DNA of 64,000 nt. It comes from Symbiodinium natans (lineage: Eukaryota; Sar; Dinophyceae; Suessiales; Symbiodiniaceae). The notes under the pieces are model-generated. The model was not told where the DNA came from. It worked only from the letters and a program-made list of their open reading frames with translations, and made no database searches. Shown here in pieces: positions 18,305 through 26,830 of this stretch (within the stretch, counting starts at the first letter, position 1; every line of letters starts with the position of its first letter). A program made the position numbers and the translations under genes. The stretch is taken from positions 410,685 through 474,684 of the forward strand of contig CAJNDS010000469.1 in NCBI GenBank assembly GCA_905221605.1. Direction: 5' to 3'.

Positions 18305-18369
18305 AGGGTAGCTATAAATTAAGTTTTTAGGGTTTAGGGTTTAGGGTTTAGGGTAGCTATAAATTAAGT
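18305..18369 (+). repeat. Telomeric insertion flanked by a perfect 20-bp duplication
   Basis: AGGGTAGCTATAAATTAAGT occurs at 18305-18324 and again at 18350-18369. Between them are only TTTT and three TTTAGGG units. The sequences outside the two copies differ, so the telomeric stretch is bracketed by a duplicated target. Confidence 0.9.
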
Positions 18370-18516
18370 CTTCTTAAGAAACCCAATAAACCCCAAAAGG
18401 CTAAGGATCTAAAGTTACAGCAAAGCACCACAGAGATGACGCAAGGAGGATCAGCAGGTCTCAGGAGCATCGCAACACAGAAAAGCAAAACTAGGCTTCA
18501 GGTTTCCATGGTGGAT

Positions 18517-18635
18517 TTATGGTTTAGGGTTTGGGGTTTGAGGTTTAGGTTTAGGGTTTAGGGTTTAGGGTTTAGGGGTTAGGGTTTAGGGTTTAGGGTT
18601 TAGGGTTTAGGGTTTAGGCTTTAGGGTTTAGGGCT
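18517..18635 (+). repeat. Telomeric array
   Basis: TTTATGG, TTTGGGG and TTGAGG edge, then mostly canonical units. Confidence 0.94.
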
Positions 18636-18722
18636 AGGGATTCGGAGGTGAGAGGTGAGAGGCCTCGGGGCCAGACAAAAGAACCAAGTCCCCTCTCAGT
18701 CTAGAACTTCTTTAATCATTCA

Positions 18723-19037
18723 GGGTTTTAGGGTTTAGGGTTTAGGGTTTAGGGCTTATCCTCGTAACCCTCTGAAAAATAAACGCCGGTCTCCTGGCGC
18801 TTCAACCCTAAACCCTAAACACTAAACCGTAAAGCCCTAAACCCCGTAAGCCCTAACCCCCCTTCCACGCTCTCTGGGCTGCCGCGCCCTGCGAGCTAGG
18901 ATCTCAAGCGTCCTGGGTCTTTGCAGGGCTGTGACCCTGGTCTCTGGGGCTTGGGCAAAAAAAGGGTTTAAGGTTTAGGGTTCAGGGTTTAGGATTTAGG
19001 GTTTAGGGTTTTAGAGGTTCAGGGTCTAGGGTTTCGG
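18723..19037. repeat. Three short arrays of mixed strand
   Basis: 18723-18757 (+), 18804-18858 (-, with CACTAAA and CCGTAAA), 18963-19037 (+, degenerate). Spacers are unique. Confidence 0.85.
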
Positions 19038-19085
19038 TGGGTTTTTGCGTTTTATTATTCTATTTACCTGCATTTTTTCATCCAT

Positions 19086-19394
19086 TCATGTATGTTTTCT
19101 GGGGGGCCTTGGTGCCTGATACGGCGACTCTCCTCTTCTAGGGGGGTTCTTGCCCTTGCGGCCGCCCTTGCTGGGCTGATGACGAAGAGACTGTTGTTTT
19201 TCCATCAGGAGTTCGAGGCGAGTCTCTGCTCTAATCCTCCTTAGGTCCTTTCCTGCTCGTGACCAGCCCCCAGGACCGAGTGACAACAACAACCGTTGCT
19301 GTCTGAACGAGGACGTTTTATAACAGCAGCACGGCCGCAGGGGAACAGACCCAGGCGGATAAGAGCACCAACCAGACTGTAGGACCAAAAACAT
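19086..19394 (-). CDS. Doubtful ORF, 102 aa, unrecognised
   Basis: This lies in a 460-bp non-telomeric spacer (19038-19497). It has an ATG start and runs to a stop with no low-complexity repeat, which is unusual here. The N-terminal third is Cys/Ser/Pro-rich; the middle (about residues 50-75) reads as a charged, helix-like stretch with several Arg, Glu and Lys; the C-terminus is Lys/Arg/Pro-rich. I recognise no family. An overlapping minus-strand frame at 19241-19498 is as long relative to its spacer, so frame choice is not secure. It could be a gene fragment or chance. Confidence 0.15.
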   Translation of the reverse strand: MFLVLQSGWCSYPPGSVPLRPCCCYKTSSFRQQRLLLSLGPGGWSRAGKDLRRIRAETRLELLMEKQQSLRHQPSKGGRKGKNPPRRGESPYQAPRPPRKHT

Positions 19395-19497
19395 AATATA
19401 CTACATGCCGGGTGGTTTGGATGTACCGCCACGCGACGCGCATGGGAGTGGGCGCGTGAAAGCCAATCTATAGTGCCCACGACGCGCGCTAACAACA

Positions 19498-19784
19498 CCC
19501 TAAACCCTAAACCCTAAGCCCTAAGCCCTAAACCCTAAACCCTAAACCCCAAACCCTAAACCCTAAACCCTAAAGTGTACTCTAAGCCCTAAGCCTAAGC
19601 CCTAAACCCCGACCAGACCACCCTGAAGCTTGGGAAGCAGGCGACTCCACCTCGGACCCCTAAGGTTGCACTCTTGGGTTTGCCCTAAACCCTAAACCCT
19701 AAACCCTAAACCCTAAACCCTAAACCCTAAACCCTAAACCCTAAACCCTAAACCCTAAACCCTAAACCCTAAACCCTAAACCCC
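19498..19784 (-). repeat. Two C-strand telomeric arrays
   Basis: 19498-19608 (CCCTAAA and CCCTAAG mixed) and 19683-19784 (14 canonical units). Spacer 19609-19682 is unique. Confidence 0.95.
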
Positions 19785-19880
19785 CTGTTTAAAAAAGATC
19801 CTGTAAAGAGAATGTAAGGGCCATAGGGAACCTTAAGGGGTACAACCTTCACAGAGCCCTGCCAGCTACGAAAAAAAAGC

Positions 19881-19988
19881 CTACCAATTGCTTAAGAACC
19901 CCCCCCCAAAAAAAAAAAAAAACTTCCTCAAAAGGGCAATATAGGGATTAGTATTTCAATTTTTTAGGGGGTCTTAAGCAAACAGTAG
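19881..19988. mobile_element. F2 foldback element
   Basis: CTACCAATTGCTTAAGAACCCC at the left and GGGGTCTTAAGCAAACAGTAG at the right are inverted copies. The interior, on the minus strand, reads TCCCTATATTGCCCTTTTGAG, the F2 core. A C9 plus A-run lies inside the left arm. 108 bp. Confidence 0.78.
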
Positions 19989-20093
19989 ATTCATCTCTAC
20001 CTTAAGCACCCGAGGAATATTGGTTTAGGTTGCTTGTTAAGGCTCATGAAGGGCTTCAAAGGGGCTCATTCTGGGCGTTGAGGGTTTGAACTT

Positions 20094-20185
20094 TATAGGG
20101 TTTAGGGTTTAGGGTTTAGGGTTTAGGGTTTAGGGTTTAGGGTTTAGGGTTTAGGGTTTAGGGTTTAGGGTTTAGGGTTTAGGGC
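20094..20185 (+). repeat. Canonical telomeric array
   Basis: Thirteen units, nearly perfect. Spacers 19989-20093 and 20186-20289 are unique. Confidence 0.96.
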
Positions 20186-20289
20186 CCGAACACCCTGAAT
20201 AGGGGATCCGGGGGCCATCTGGCTGCCCAGGGGCTCGCGCTGCGTCAGGCTCTTGAGCGCCTCACGCTGCTTCTTGTCGAGCTTCACCT

Positions 20290-20331
20290 GGGTTTAGGGT
20301 TTGGGGTTTGGGGTTTAGGGGTTAGGGTTAC
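20290..20331 (+). repeat. Short telomeric array
   Basis: TTTAGGG and TTTGGGG, six units. More TTTGGGG units occur at 20421-20456. Confidence 0.88.
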
Positions 20332-20461
20332 AAATTATTAAGGGTTCAGGTCCGGGGAAGTTTCGAGGAGTTTCTGTTTTGGATTTTTCTTAATAATTTC
20401 AAGTTACAGGGGGCTTGAGGGTTTAGGGTTTGGGGTTTGGGTTGGGTTCGGGTTTTGGCTT

Positions 20462-20621
20462 CCCCCCCCCCCCCCCCGCCCGCCCCAGAGGGGGGGTAGG
20501 AAGAGAGGGGTAGTAGGGGAACCCATGAGTATAGGGTGCAAAGGGAAGTCTGCGAAACATTCCGAAATCCCGAGAAGTCCCAGACATCGAGCCCTGAAAC
20601 TGTGAGGGGGGGGGGGGGGGG
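20462..20621. repeat. Paired C16 and G16 homopolymers
   Basis: C16 at 20462-20477 and G16 at 20606-20621 face each other across 128 bp, so the region could fold back. Run lengths are assembly-sensitive. Confidence 0.75.
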
Positions 20622-20755
20622 TTTCGGCAAAAGGGTTTAGCGGGCCCTCAGCCCTAAACCCAAAAACCCTAATCCGAAACCCTCCTTTTGGAGACCCGCA
20701 TTAATAGGAACCCCAAAGGGGCCGAAACCCCAAAAAAACAACCTACACCCTACTT

Positions 20756-20865
20756 TAGGATTTGGGGTTTAGGGTGCGGGGTTTAGGGTTTAGGGTTTAG
20801 GGTATAGGGTTTAGGGTTTAGGGTTTAGGGTTTAGGGTTTAGAGTTTAGGGTTTAGGGTTTAGGG
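20756..20865 (+). repeat. Telomeric array
   Basis: Canonical with TGCGGGG, TATAGGG and AGAGTTT variants. The preceding spacer holds a degenerate C-strand stretch at 20640-20690. Confidence 0.94.
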
Positions 20866-20973
20866 TAAACTTCGAGCTGCGCGACATGTTTGTCGGGGTG
20901 TTGGCAGTGGCACAGGAAGCAATCGGCTCCCTGCAAGCAGCTGCCGTTTTGAAAGTCCTGCTGGCGGTTTTCG

Positions 20974-21068
20974 GGATTTAGGGTTCAGGGTTTAGGGTTT
21001 GGGGTTTAGGGTTTAGGGTTTGGGGTCTAGGGTTAGGGTTTGGGGTTTAGGGTTGAGGGTTGAGGGTT
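20974..21068 (+). repeat. Telomeric array
   Basis: TTCAGGG, TTTGGGG, TCTAGGG, TTAGGG and TTGAGGG variants. Spacer 20866-20973 is unique. Confidence 0.92.
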
Positions 21069-21177
21069 CTGGCGGATTTAAGGGTTGCAGGATTTAGGGT
21101 TTTAGGGTTCAATGTCAAGGAAGAGGGTCTCAGGGCTTACCTGCAACTCCGACTCCTGCGCAAAGTTGGCCCTGATG

Positions 21178-21254
21178 CCCTAACCCTAAACCCTAAACCC
21201 TAAACCCTAAACCCTAAACCCTAAACCCTAAACCCTAAACCCTAAACCCTAAAC
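21178..21254 (-). repeat. Canonical telomeric array
   Basis: Ten or eleven perfect CCCTAAA units. Confidence 0.96.
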
Positions 21255-21302
21255 ACGCCACCCGAAGGTCGGCTGAGGGATTCAGGACTCGGGGCTTCTT
21301 CT

Positions 21303-21369
21303 ATTAAAGGATGTACCCCTAAGAGGTTCCCTTGAGATACTCCGAATAGGGCCCTAACATTCCTTTAAA
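21303..21369. mobile_element. F9 foldback element
   Basis: ATTAAAGGATGT at the left pairs with ACATTCCTTTAAAT at the right (one mismatch). About 67 bp, ending two bases before a TTTAGGG array (21371-21408). Confidence 0.6.
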
Positions 21370-21424
21370 TGGTTTAGGGTTGAGGGTTTAGGGTTTAGGG
21401 TTAGGGCGTCTTGAAAAGATCCCC

Positions 21425-21578
21425 CAAACCCAAAGAACCTTAGGGGTTTATTTTGGGGTTATTTGGAGGCTACGTAGGTACATAGTGACTATAGAAGGTA
21501 TATGTAGGGGTTATATCTAGTTCACGGTTGGGAGAATATTAACAATCTCTATGTTTTGTATTCCTTATTGGGTTTAAG
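21425..21578 (+). mobile_element. F5-like segment followed by F6
   Basis: GGTTTATTTTGGGGTTATTT and GACTATA...AGGGGTTATAT follow the order of words in the F5 copies at 38996 and 52690, without the F5 ends. 21527-21578 (TTCACGGTTGGGA, TATTCCTTATTGGGTTTAAG) is homologous to F6 at 31948-32000 and 32053-32071. Confidence 0.55.
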
Positions 21579-21579
21579 C

Positions 21580-21729
21580 ACCCTAAACCCTAAACTCTAA
21601 ACCCCAAACCCTAAAGTGTATTCTAGGGGATCAAGATTAAGATCCCTTGTGGGGGTCCCCTCCTTGACCCCTTGACAGAACCCTAAACCCTAAACCCTAA
21701 ACCCTAAACCCTAAACCCTGAAACCCTAA
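21580..21729 (-). repeat. Two short C-strand arrays
   Basis: 21580-21616 and 21680-21729 (seven canonical units). Between them GGGGATCAAGATTAAGATCCC is an imperfect hairpin. Confidence 0.9.
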
Positions 21730-21807
21730 GCATTCAGCCCGAAGCAACAGCTTCGGGTCGCGGCAGGGGTCTCTCCCAAATCCACCTGAACCCTCAACCC
21801 TAAGCGG

Positions 21808-21862
21808 ATTTAGGGTTTAGGGTTTAGGGTTTAGGGTTTAGGGCTTAAGGTTAGCGTTTAGC
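21808..21862 (+). repeat. Short telomeric array
   Basis: Five canonical units, then TTAAGG and TTAGCG edge. Confidence 0.92.
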
Positions 21863-21919
21863 ACTCTGTCAGCCCAAGCCCGTAAGCCCCGAAACCAAAT
21901 CAGGCCTAAACTCCAAAAA

Positions 21920-22219
21920 AACCCTAAACCCTAAACTCTAAACCCTAAACCCTAAACTCTAAACCGCAAACTCTAAACCCCAAGCGCCCTAAACCCTAAA
22001 CCCTAAACTCTAAACCCTAAACCCAAACACCAAGCCTGAGACATTCAACCCTAGACCCCCCTAAAAACCCCTGCAAACCCTTCAGAACCCTAAACCCTAA
22101 ACCCTAAACCCTAAACCCTAAACCCTAAACCCTAAACCCTAAACCCTAAACCCTAAACCCTAAACCCTAAACCCTAAACCCTAAACCCTAAACCCTAAAC
22201 CCTAAACCCTAAACCCTAA
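21920..22219 (-). repeat. Variant array and long canonical array
   Basis: 21920-22045 has recurring CTCTAAA among CCCTAAA units. After a 41-bp unique spacer, 22087-22219 is 19 perfect units. Confidence 0.95.
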
Positions 22220-22302
22220 GCTAAGAGAGAAAACCCGGTCCATGCAGGTGTTGGCACAGAGCTCCGGGTGCCCCCCCGAGCCGATGTTGCGAAACCTGGC
22301 AT

Positions 22303-22460
22303 TCGGGTTTAGGGTTTAGGGTTTAGGGTTTCGGGTTTAGGGTTTGGGGTTTAGGGTTTGTGGATTCGGGTTTAGAGTTTGGGATTAGGGTTTAGGGTTT
22401 CGTTTTGGACCTGTGGAGATTTCACCCTACACCCTAAACCCTAAACCCTATACTCAACCA
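22303..22460. repeat. G-strand array then C-strand array
   Basis: 22303-22402 (TTTCGGG, TTTGGGG, GATTCGGG variants) and 22422-22460 (CCCTACA, CCCTAAA). Confidence 0.9.
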
Positions 22461-22568
22461 TATACGAAACCCGAAACCACAAGGACCCGCAAAGCAGGGA
22501 CAGCCGTCAAATCGCTCGAGACTTGGAGGTTGGGATCTAGGGACGGTTCGGAAGTGTTCAAGACTCTT

Positions 22569-22818
22569 AGGGGTTTAGGGTTTAGGGTTTAGGGTTTAGG
22601 GTGTAGGGTTTAGGGTTTAGGGTGTAGGGTTTAGGGTTTAGGGCGTAGCGACCCCTCACAACTCTTGAAAAAACAGATCCGCCGGTTCCCCGAGAGGTCT
22701 TGTCTTGCCGACGCGCAGGGGTTTAGGGCTTTAGGGCTTTAGGGGTTAGGGTTTAGGGTTTAGGGTTTAGGATTTAGGGTTTAGGGTTTAGGGTTTGGGG
22801 TTTAGGGATCAGGGTTTC
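22569..22818 (+). repeat. Two G-strand arrays
   Basis: 22569-22648 contains three TGTAGGG units spaced three units apart. 22719-22818 begins with TTTAGGGC octamers. The spacer 22649-22718 is unique. Confidence 0.94.
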
Positions 22819-22963
22819 CTTTGGGGTACTAAGTCACCCGCATTTAGGGTTTCCCATCAAGGACTAGATGTTTCAGCCAGAAGTTGCGAGCATGAGAGAA
22901 CCCAATATGATGCTTTAGGGCGCCAAGGGAGCCGTCTCACGGTAAGTCAGCACCTAAACCTCC

Positions 22964-23215
22964 CAAACCCTAAACCCTAAACCCTAAACCCTAAACCCTA
23001 AACCCTAAACCCCACCCTGAAGAGTCTGGAGTCTAGGCATTTTATCTCGAAACACCCGCAGGTGGTGCCCTTGGGTTTTGGGACACTCTGTTAAAGCAAC
23101 ACTTTGTATTCAACCCTAAACCCTAAACCCTAAACCCTAAACCCTAAACCCTAAACCCTAAACCCTAAACCCTAAACCCTAAACCCTAAACCCTAAACCC
23201 TAAACCCTAAACCCT
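22964..23215 (-). repeat. Two C-strand canonical arrays
   Basis: 22964-23012 (seven units) and 23112-23215 (15 perfect units). Spacers 22819-22963 and 23013-23111 are unique. Confidence 0.96.
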
Positions 23216-23310
23216 AGCGTCCATGCTATCAGTATGCTGAGACAACCTGTGAGACGCGCAGCCTCAGGAGCCCGAGTCTGGATGCGCTTAGGCACGAAGG
23301 CGTTTTAGGG

Positions 23311-23486
23311 CTTCAGGGTCTTGGGGCTTAGGGTTTAGGGTTTAGGGTTTGGACCCAAACCCACATATCCCAAAGCTGAAGAACCACCACAAACCCCAAT
23401 GCCACAAACCCCGAACCCACAAGTCACCCTAAACCCTAAACCCTAAACAATAACCCTAAACCCTAAACCCTAAACCCTAAACCCCC
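23311..23486. repeat. Short G-strand then C-strand arrays
   Basis: 23311-23352 (+) and 23427-23486 (-, broken once by ACAATAA). Confidence 0.9.
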
Positions 23487-23555
23487 TCTCAAAATTAAGC
23501 AACCAAAGAATCAACCCTGAACCTCCCAAAGCCTGTAAGCCCTGAATTCCGAAGT

Positions 23556-23580
23556 CCCCCCCCCCCCCAAAAAAAAAAAA
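23556..23580. repeat. C13 joined to A12
   Basis: Two homopolymers back to back, 17 bp before the next array. Confidence 0.85.
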
Positions 23581-23596
23581 CAAAACCCAAACCTAG

Positions 23597-23759
23597 CTTA
23601 GGGTTTAGGATTTAGGGTTTAGGGTTTAGGGCTTTAGGGCTTTAGGGCTTTAGGGCTTTAGGGCTTTAGGGCTTTAGGGCTTTAGGGCTTTAGGGCTTTA
23701 GGGCTTTAGGGCTTTAGGGCTTTAGGGCTTTAGGGCTTTAGGGCTTTAGGGCTTTAGGC
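23597..23759 (+). repeat. TTTAGGGC octamer array
   Basis: After three or four canonical units there are about 16 identical TTTAGGGC octamers (23629-23757), the longest pure octamer block in the window. Confidence 0.96.
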
Positions 23760-23925
23760 CTTATCAGGTCCAGGTGAAACCTCCCCACGCTCGCCAAGCG
23801 ACAAGGGTCGGCGGACGTTGGCGGGCGCGGGTGGGGGCTCCGGCATGGGCGGTGGGTCCGGCAAGGGCGACCACGCACCTACCATCTTCCCTGGGCAGGG
23901 GGGGCACCATGTGAGCTCTCAAACT

Positions 23926-24005
23926 AGTTCAGGGTTCAGGGTTCAGGGTTTTGGGTTTAGGGCTCAGGGTTCAGGGTTTAGGGGTTCGGGTTTAGGATTT
24001 AGGGT
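23926..24005 (+). repeat. Degenerate telomeric array (TTCAGGG-rich)
   Basis: TTCAGGG, TTTTGGG, CTCAGGG and TTCGGG units. The GC-rich spacer before it (23760-23925) has an open plus frame of Gly-rich composition, which I do not call. Confidence 0.85.
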
Positions 24006-24029
24006 AGACAACCCTCAAACCGCCTTAGA

Positions 24030-24099
24030 GACCAAGTGAGCCCTAACATTGGGGTCATGTAACCTTTCAGGGGTTATTTGGTCCCCAAGTTCTGGGAAC
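24030..24099 (+). mobile_element. F4-like fragment
   Basis: ACCAAGTGA at the left and TTATTTGGTCCCCAAG at the right resemble the F4 ends (ACCAGATGA, TTCATTTGGTCCTCAAG). The F4 core is absent. Confidence 0.45.
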
Positions 24100-24194
24100 G
24101 CTTTATAGCTTGGAGTGCTTGGGGCTGAATGTTGCACGTGTTTTCGTATCGCAACCCGCTTTTGCGGGAAGTGCCGGGAAAAATACAGGGGATA

Positions 24195-24280
24195 CTACTG
24201 TTTGCTTAAGAACCCCTAAATACATAATAACAGTCCCTATATTGCCCTTATGAGTGGGGGGGGGGTTCTTAAGCCATTGG
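24195..24280. mobile_element. F2 foldback element
   Basis: CTACTGTTTGCTTAAGAACCCC at the left; GGGGGTTCTTAAGCC at the right. The core TCCCTATATTGCCCTTATGAG is complete and a G10 run lies in the right arm. The best-preserved F2 copy. Confidence 0.78.
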
Positions 24281-24287
24281 ACCCTGA

Positions 24288-24416
24288 CCCCTAAACCCTA
24301 AACCCTAAACCCTCAACCAAACCCTAAACCCCAAACCCTAAACCCTAAACCCTAAACCCCAAGCCCTAAGCCCTAAGCCCTAAACCCTAAACCCTAGACC
24401 CTAAACAACAACAGTT
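24288..24416 (-). repeat. Telomeric array
   Basis: CCCTAAA with CCCTCAACCAAA, CCCCAAA and CCCTAAG variants, directly after the F2 copy. Confidence 0.94.
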
Positions 24417-24545
24417 CTTTGAATAAGAAGGCCTTGAAAGCTTAGACCCTCAAGCTTCAAGCCTTGGAGCGATTCCAACTTCAAACTCCGGAATCTTCTG
24501 GTGCCCGGCTGTGTGTAAGTTCCTTTTAAACTTCCCAGTACGAAG

Positions 24546-24620
24546 CCTAAACCCTAAACCCTAAACCCTAAACCCTAAACCCTAAACCCTTAACCCTTAA
24601 CCCTTAACCCTTAAACCTAA
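24546..24620 (-). repeat. Telomeric array ending in CCCTTAA units
   Basis: Six canonical units followed by four CCCTTAA units. Spacer 24417-24545 is unique. Confidence 0.94.
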
Positions 24621-24697
24621 CCAAGCAATGTTTCAAGGGAGTCGAAGAAGTAGGATCCTCATGTCTCTGTGGATTTGGGGCCCCTTCAGTGCTGTCA

Positions 24698-24823
24698 ATG
24701 GCAGTCATGAAAGAGGTTCTCACCATGCTCTACGCTTTCGCGGGGACATACATCTCACCGCCGGCAAATCCGGGCCACTGGAACGACCACGCTCGACGAG
24801 GGCGCGTTTACCCTAAACCCTAA
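24698..24823 (+). CDS. Doubtful short ORF, 41 aa, unrecognised
   Basis: ATGGCA starts a frame in the 188-bp spacer 24621-24808. The first 20 residues are mostly hydrophobic (Met, Val, Leu, Ala, Phe), then comes a Pro/Asn/His/Trp/Arg-rich end, and the stop is supplied by the TAA of the telomeric array. The same frame is open upstream of the ATG to the previous array, so this could be a captured internal exon piece rather than a gene. No family recognised. Confidence 0.15.
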   Translation: MAVMKEVLTMLYAFAGTYISPPANPGHWNDHARRGRVYPKP

Positions 24824-24904
24824 AACCTAAACCCTAAACCCTAAACCCTAAACCCTAAACCCTAAACCCTAAACCTAAACCCTAAACCCTAAACCCTAAA
24901 CCCT
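24809..24904 (-). repeat. Telomeric array
   Basis: Twelve CCCTAAA units with two six-base CCTAAA slips. Confidence 0.95.
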
Positions 24905-25022
24905 CCAGCCCTGACCAAAGCCAACCCCCCAAGAAACAGAAGCCCCGCCCGGAGAGAACGACCGACCCCGGGCCTGGCATGCCCATCTGCATCCCGAATC
25001 CATACGAATTCAGAAAACCTGC

Positions 25023-25158
25023 GGGTTTAGGGTTTAGGGTTTAGGGTTTAGGGTTTAGGGTTTAAGGTTTAGGGTTTAGGGTTTAGGGTTTAGGGTTTAG
25101 GGTTTAGGGTTTAGGGTTTAGGGTTTAGGGTTTAGGGTTTAGGGTTTAGGGTTTAGGG
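25023..25158 (+). repeat. Canonical telomeric array
   Basis: Nineteen units, one TTTAAGG. It ends directly against the left end of an F2 element. Confidence 0.96.
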
Positions 25159-25159
25159 A

Positions 25160-25276
25160 CTACTCATTGCTTAAGAACTCCGAAAAAAGAGAATGAATAT
25201 CATTCCTTCTCATTCTCAAGGGTACTATAGGGATAATTTATGTTTCGTTCTTTTGGGTTTCTTAAGCAAATAGTAG
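25160..25276. mobile_element. F2 foldback element abutting a telomeric array
   Basis: CTACTCATTGCTTAAGAAC at the left, GTTTCTTAAGCAAATAGTAG at the right, 117 bp. The interior on the minus strand reads TCCCTATAGTACCCTTGAG, a variant of the F2 core. The left terminus starts one base after TTTAGGG. Confidence 0.78.
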
Positions 25277-25449
25277 GGGAGCTTAAGCCCCGTAACTCCC
25301 TAAGTTCGCGGAGAAAAATTGGTACTTTTTGTTCTCCTCAAGGGTGGACCCCCCACTGAGGACCGCTAAGTCCGAGTAAAGGCTTCTGTGTTGAAGCTGC
25401 CGTGTTGGGTTTATGTTTTTTCGGGTATTTCCCAAAATGGGGTACTTTT

Positions 25450-25504
25450 TAACCCTAAACCCTAAACCCTAAACCCTAAACCCTAAACCCTAAACCCTAA
25501 ACCC
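25450..25504 (-). repeat. Canonical telomeric array
   Basis: Eight units. Beyond it, 25523-25547 holds a short tandem of GGAGCTCAA. Confidence 0.94.
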
Positions 25505-25614
25505 CCATTCCAGGGAGGGCTCAAGGAGCTCAAGGAGCTCAAGGAGTTTTGGGGCTTGGGGTTCGGGGTTTCCGGCTTGTGGTTTCGGGTCTGGCTGCCC
25601 GTCGCAGCCTGTAC

Positions 25615-25712
25615 AGGGCCTGAAACGTCTCAAGGCTTAGGGTTTGGGGTTTGGGGTTTAGGGTTTAGGGTTTAGGGTTTAGGGTTGAAGGTTCAGGGTT
25701 TAGGCCTTAGGG
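25615..25712 (+). repeat. Telomeric array with a duplicated left flank
   Basis: GGGCCTGAAACGTCTCAAGG (25616-25635) directly precedes TTAGGG/TTTGGGG units. The same 20 bases precede the array at 34041. Confidence 0.9.
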
Positions 25713-25810
25713 CTTGCGGCTGAAATACTCTTGTCGGCCCAGGCCCCCATACAGCTGTCGGGCAAGACCGGAGTAGAAACTGGGCCCTGCTGTAGTTATC
25801 ATGTCTCCAG

Positions 25811-25884
25811 GCCTAAACCCTAAACCCTAAACCCTAAACCCTAAGCCCTAAACCCTAAGCCCTAAACCCTAAACTCTAAACCCC
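25811..25884 (-). repeat. Telomeric array
   Basis: CCCTAAA with three CCCTAAG units. The following spacer (25885-26010) carries a C13 run. Confidence 0.93.
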
Positions 25885-26067
25885 TTGTGGGGCTTTGCAG
25901 AAATCAGGGACCCCTAAAACAGAACCCCCCCCCCCATAGCATGATCCCCTTCTAATCAGAGGACCCCAATGAGGGTACCCCGAATATCGGACACCTTCAT
26001 GTCTCAAGGACCCTAAACCCTAAACCCTGAACGGCCCTACCCTAAACGGCGCTAAACCCTAAACCCT

Positions 26068-26153
26068 AAACCGTAAACCCTAAACTATCAGCCGAAACCC
26101 CTTCAAGCCTAAACCGTAAACCCTAAACTATCAGCCGAAACCCCTTCAAGCCT
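26068..26153 (-). repeat. Perfect tandem duplication of a 43-bp telomere-plus-spacer unit
   Basis: 26068-26110 and 26111-26153 are identical: AAACCGTAAACCCTAAAC followed by the non-telomeric CTATCAGCCGAAACCCC and TTCAAGCCT. No mismatches, so recent. Confidence 0.93.
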
Positions 26154-26169
26154 GGACCCCAAGCCTCCT

Positions 26170-26380
26170 ACTTGGAGGTTCATGGCTACTTCTAACCCTA
26201 AACCCTAAACCCGAAACCCTGCACCCTAAACCCTAAACCCTAAACCCTAAACCCTAAACCCTAAACCCTAAACCCTAAACCCTAAACCCTAAACCCTAAA
26301 CCCTAAACCCTAAACCCTAAACCCTAGTCTACGAACCTACTTAAGGGACTCAGGGGGCTCATAGGTACAGAAGTACTTGG
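26170..26380. mobile_element. F3 foldback interrupted by a telomeric array
   Basis: 26170-26193 reads ACTTGGAGGTTCATGG then TACTTCTAACC, the F3 terminus (minus-strand sense of 51513-51634). A 134-bp CCCTAAA array (26194-26327) follows. The F3 interior then resumes: CCTACTTAAGGGACTCAGGG against CCTACTTGGGGGACTTAGGG in the complete copy. The entry point TAACC|CTAAACC shares bases with the repeat. About 20 bp of F3 are missing at the join, and the far F3 end is not clear. Confidence 0.7.
26194..26327 (-). repeat. Telomeric array inside F3
   Basis: CCCGAAA and CCCTGCA near the start, then about 15 perfect units. Confidence 0.96.
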
Positions 26381-26471
26381 GGGCTACACGCTACGCCAAA
26401 AAACGCTGCGCAAGCGGCCATACCTCATGACGGCACACAGGGTTCGGCTCGTATGATTTAAGGTTCAATTT

Positions 26472-26668
26472 GTTTAGGGTTTAGGGTTTAGGGTTTAGGG
26501 TTTGGGGGGTTTAGGGGGTTTAGGGGGTTTTTAGGGGGTTTAGGGGGTTTAGGGGGGTTAGGGGGTAGGGGGTTTAGGGGGTTTAGGGGGTTAGGGGGTT
26601 TAGGGGGTTTAGGGGTTAGGGGTTTAGGGGAGGGGGTTTAGGGGGTTTAGGGGGTTTAGAGTTTAGAG
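26472..26668 (+). repeat. Telomeric array with expanded G-runs
   Basis: Four canonical units, then about 18 units of GGGGGTTTA type with variable G number (TTTAGGGGG, TTAGGGGG). Confidence 0.94.
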
Positions 26669-26757
26669 GGGTTCATGCTGCAAAACCTTCAGCTTCAACC
26701 CTATTCCTGAGGCCTAAACCCTGAAACCCCAATCCGCCCTACACTCCACAAAAGCGG

Positions 26758-26826
26758 GGTTGCCAGTAACCTAGGATTAGACAGGACGCCCTTTTTGGCT
26801 CGAAGGGGTTTATAAGGGAACCTGTG
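26758..26826 (+). mobile_element. F11 dispersed element
   Basis: GCCAGTAACCTAGGA, GCCCTTTTTGGCTCG, AAGGGGTTTATAAGGGAACC. It matches 14843-14920 in order and spacing. Confidence 0.6.
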
Positions 26827-26830
26827 CCTT

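Noticed and set aside
26790-26806. Dinoflagellate spliced-leader-like TTTTTGGCTCGAAG
   Set aside because: Only a short partial match; the upstream part of the leader is missing, and the sequence belongs to repeat family F11.
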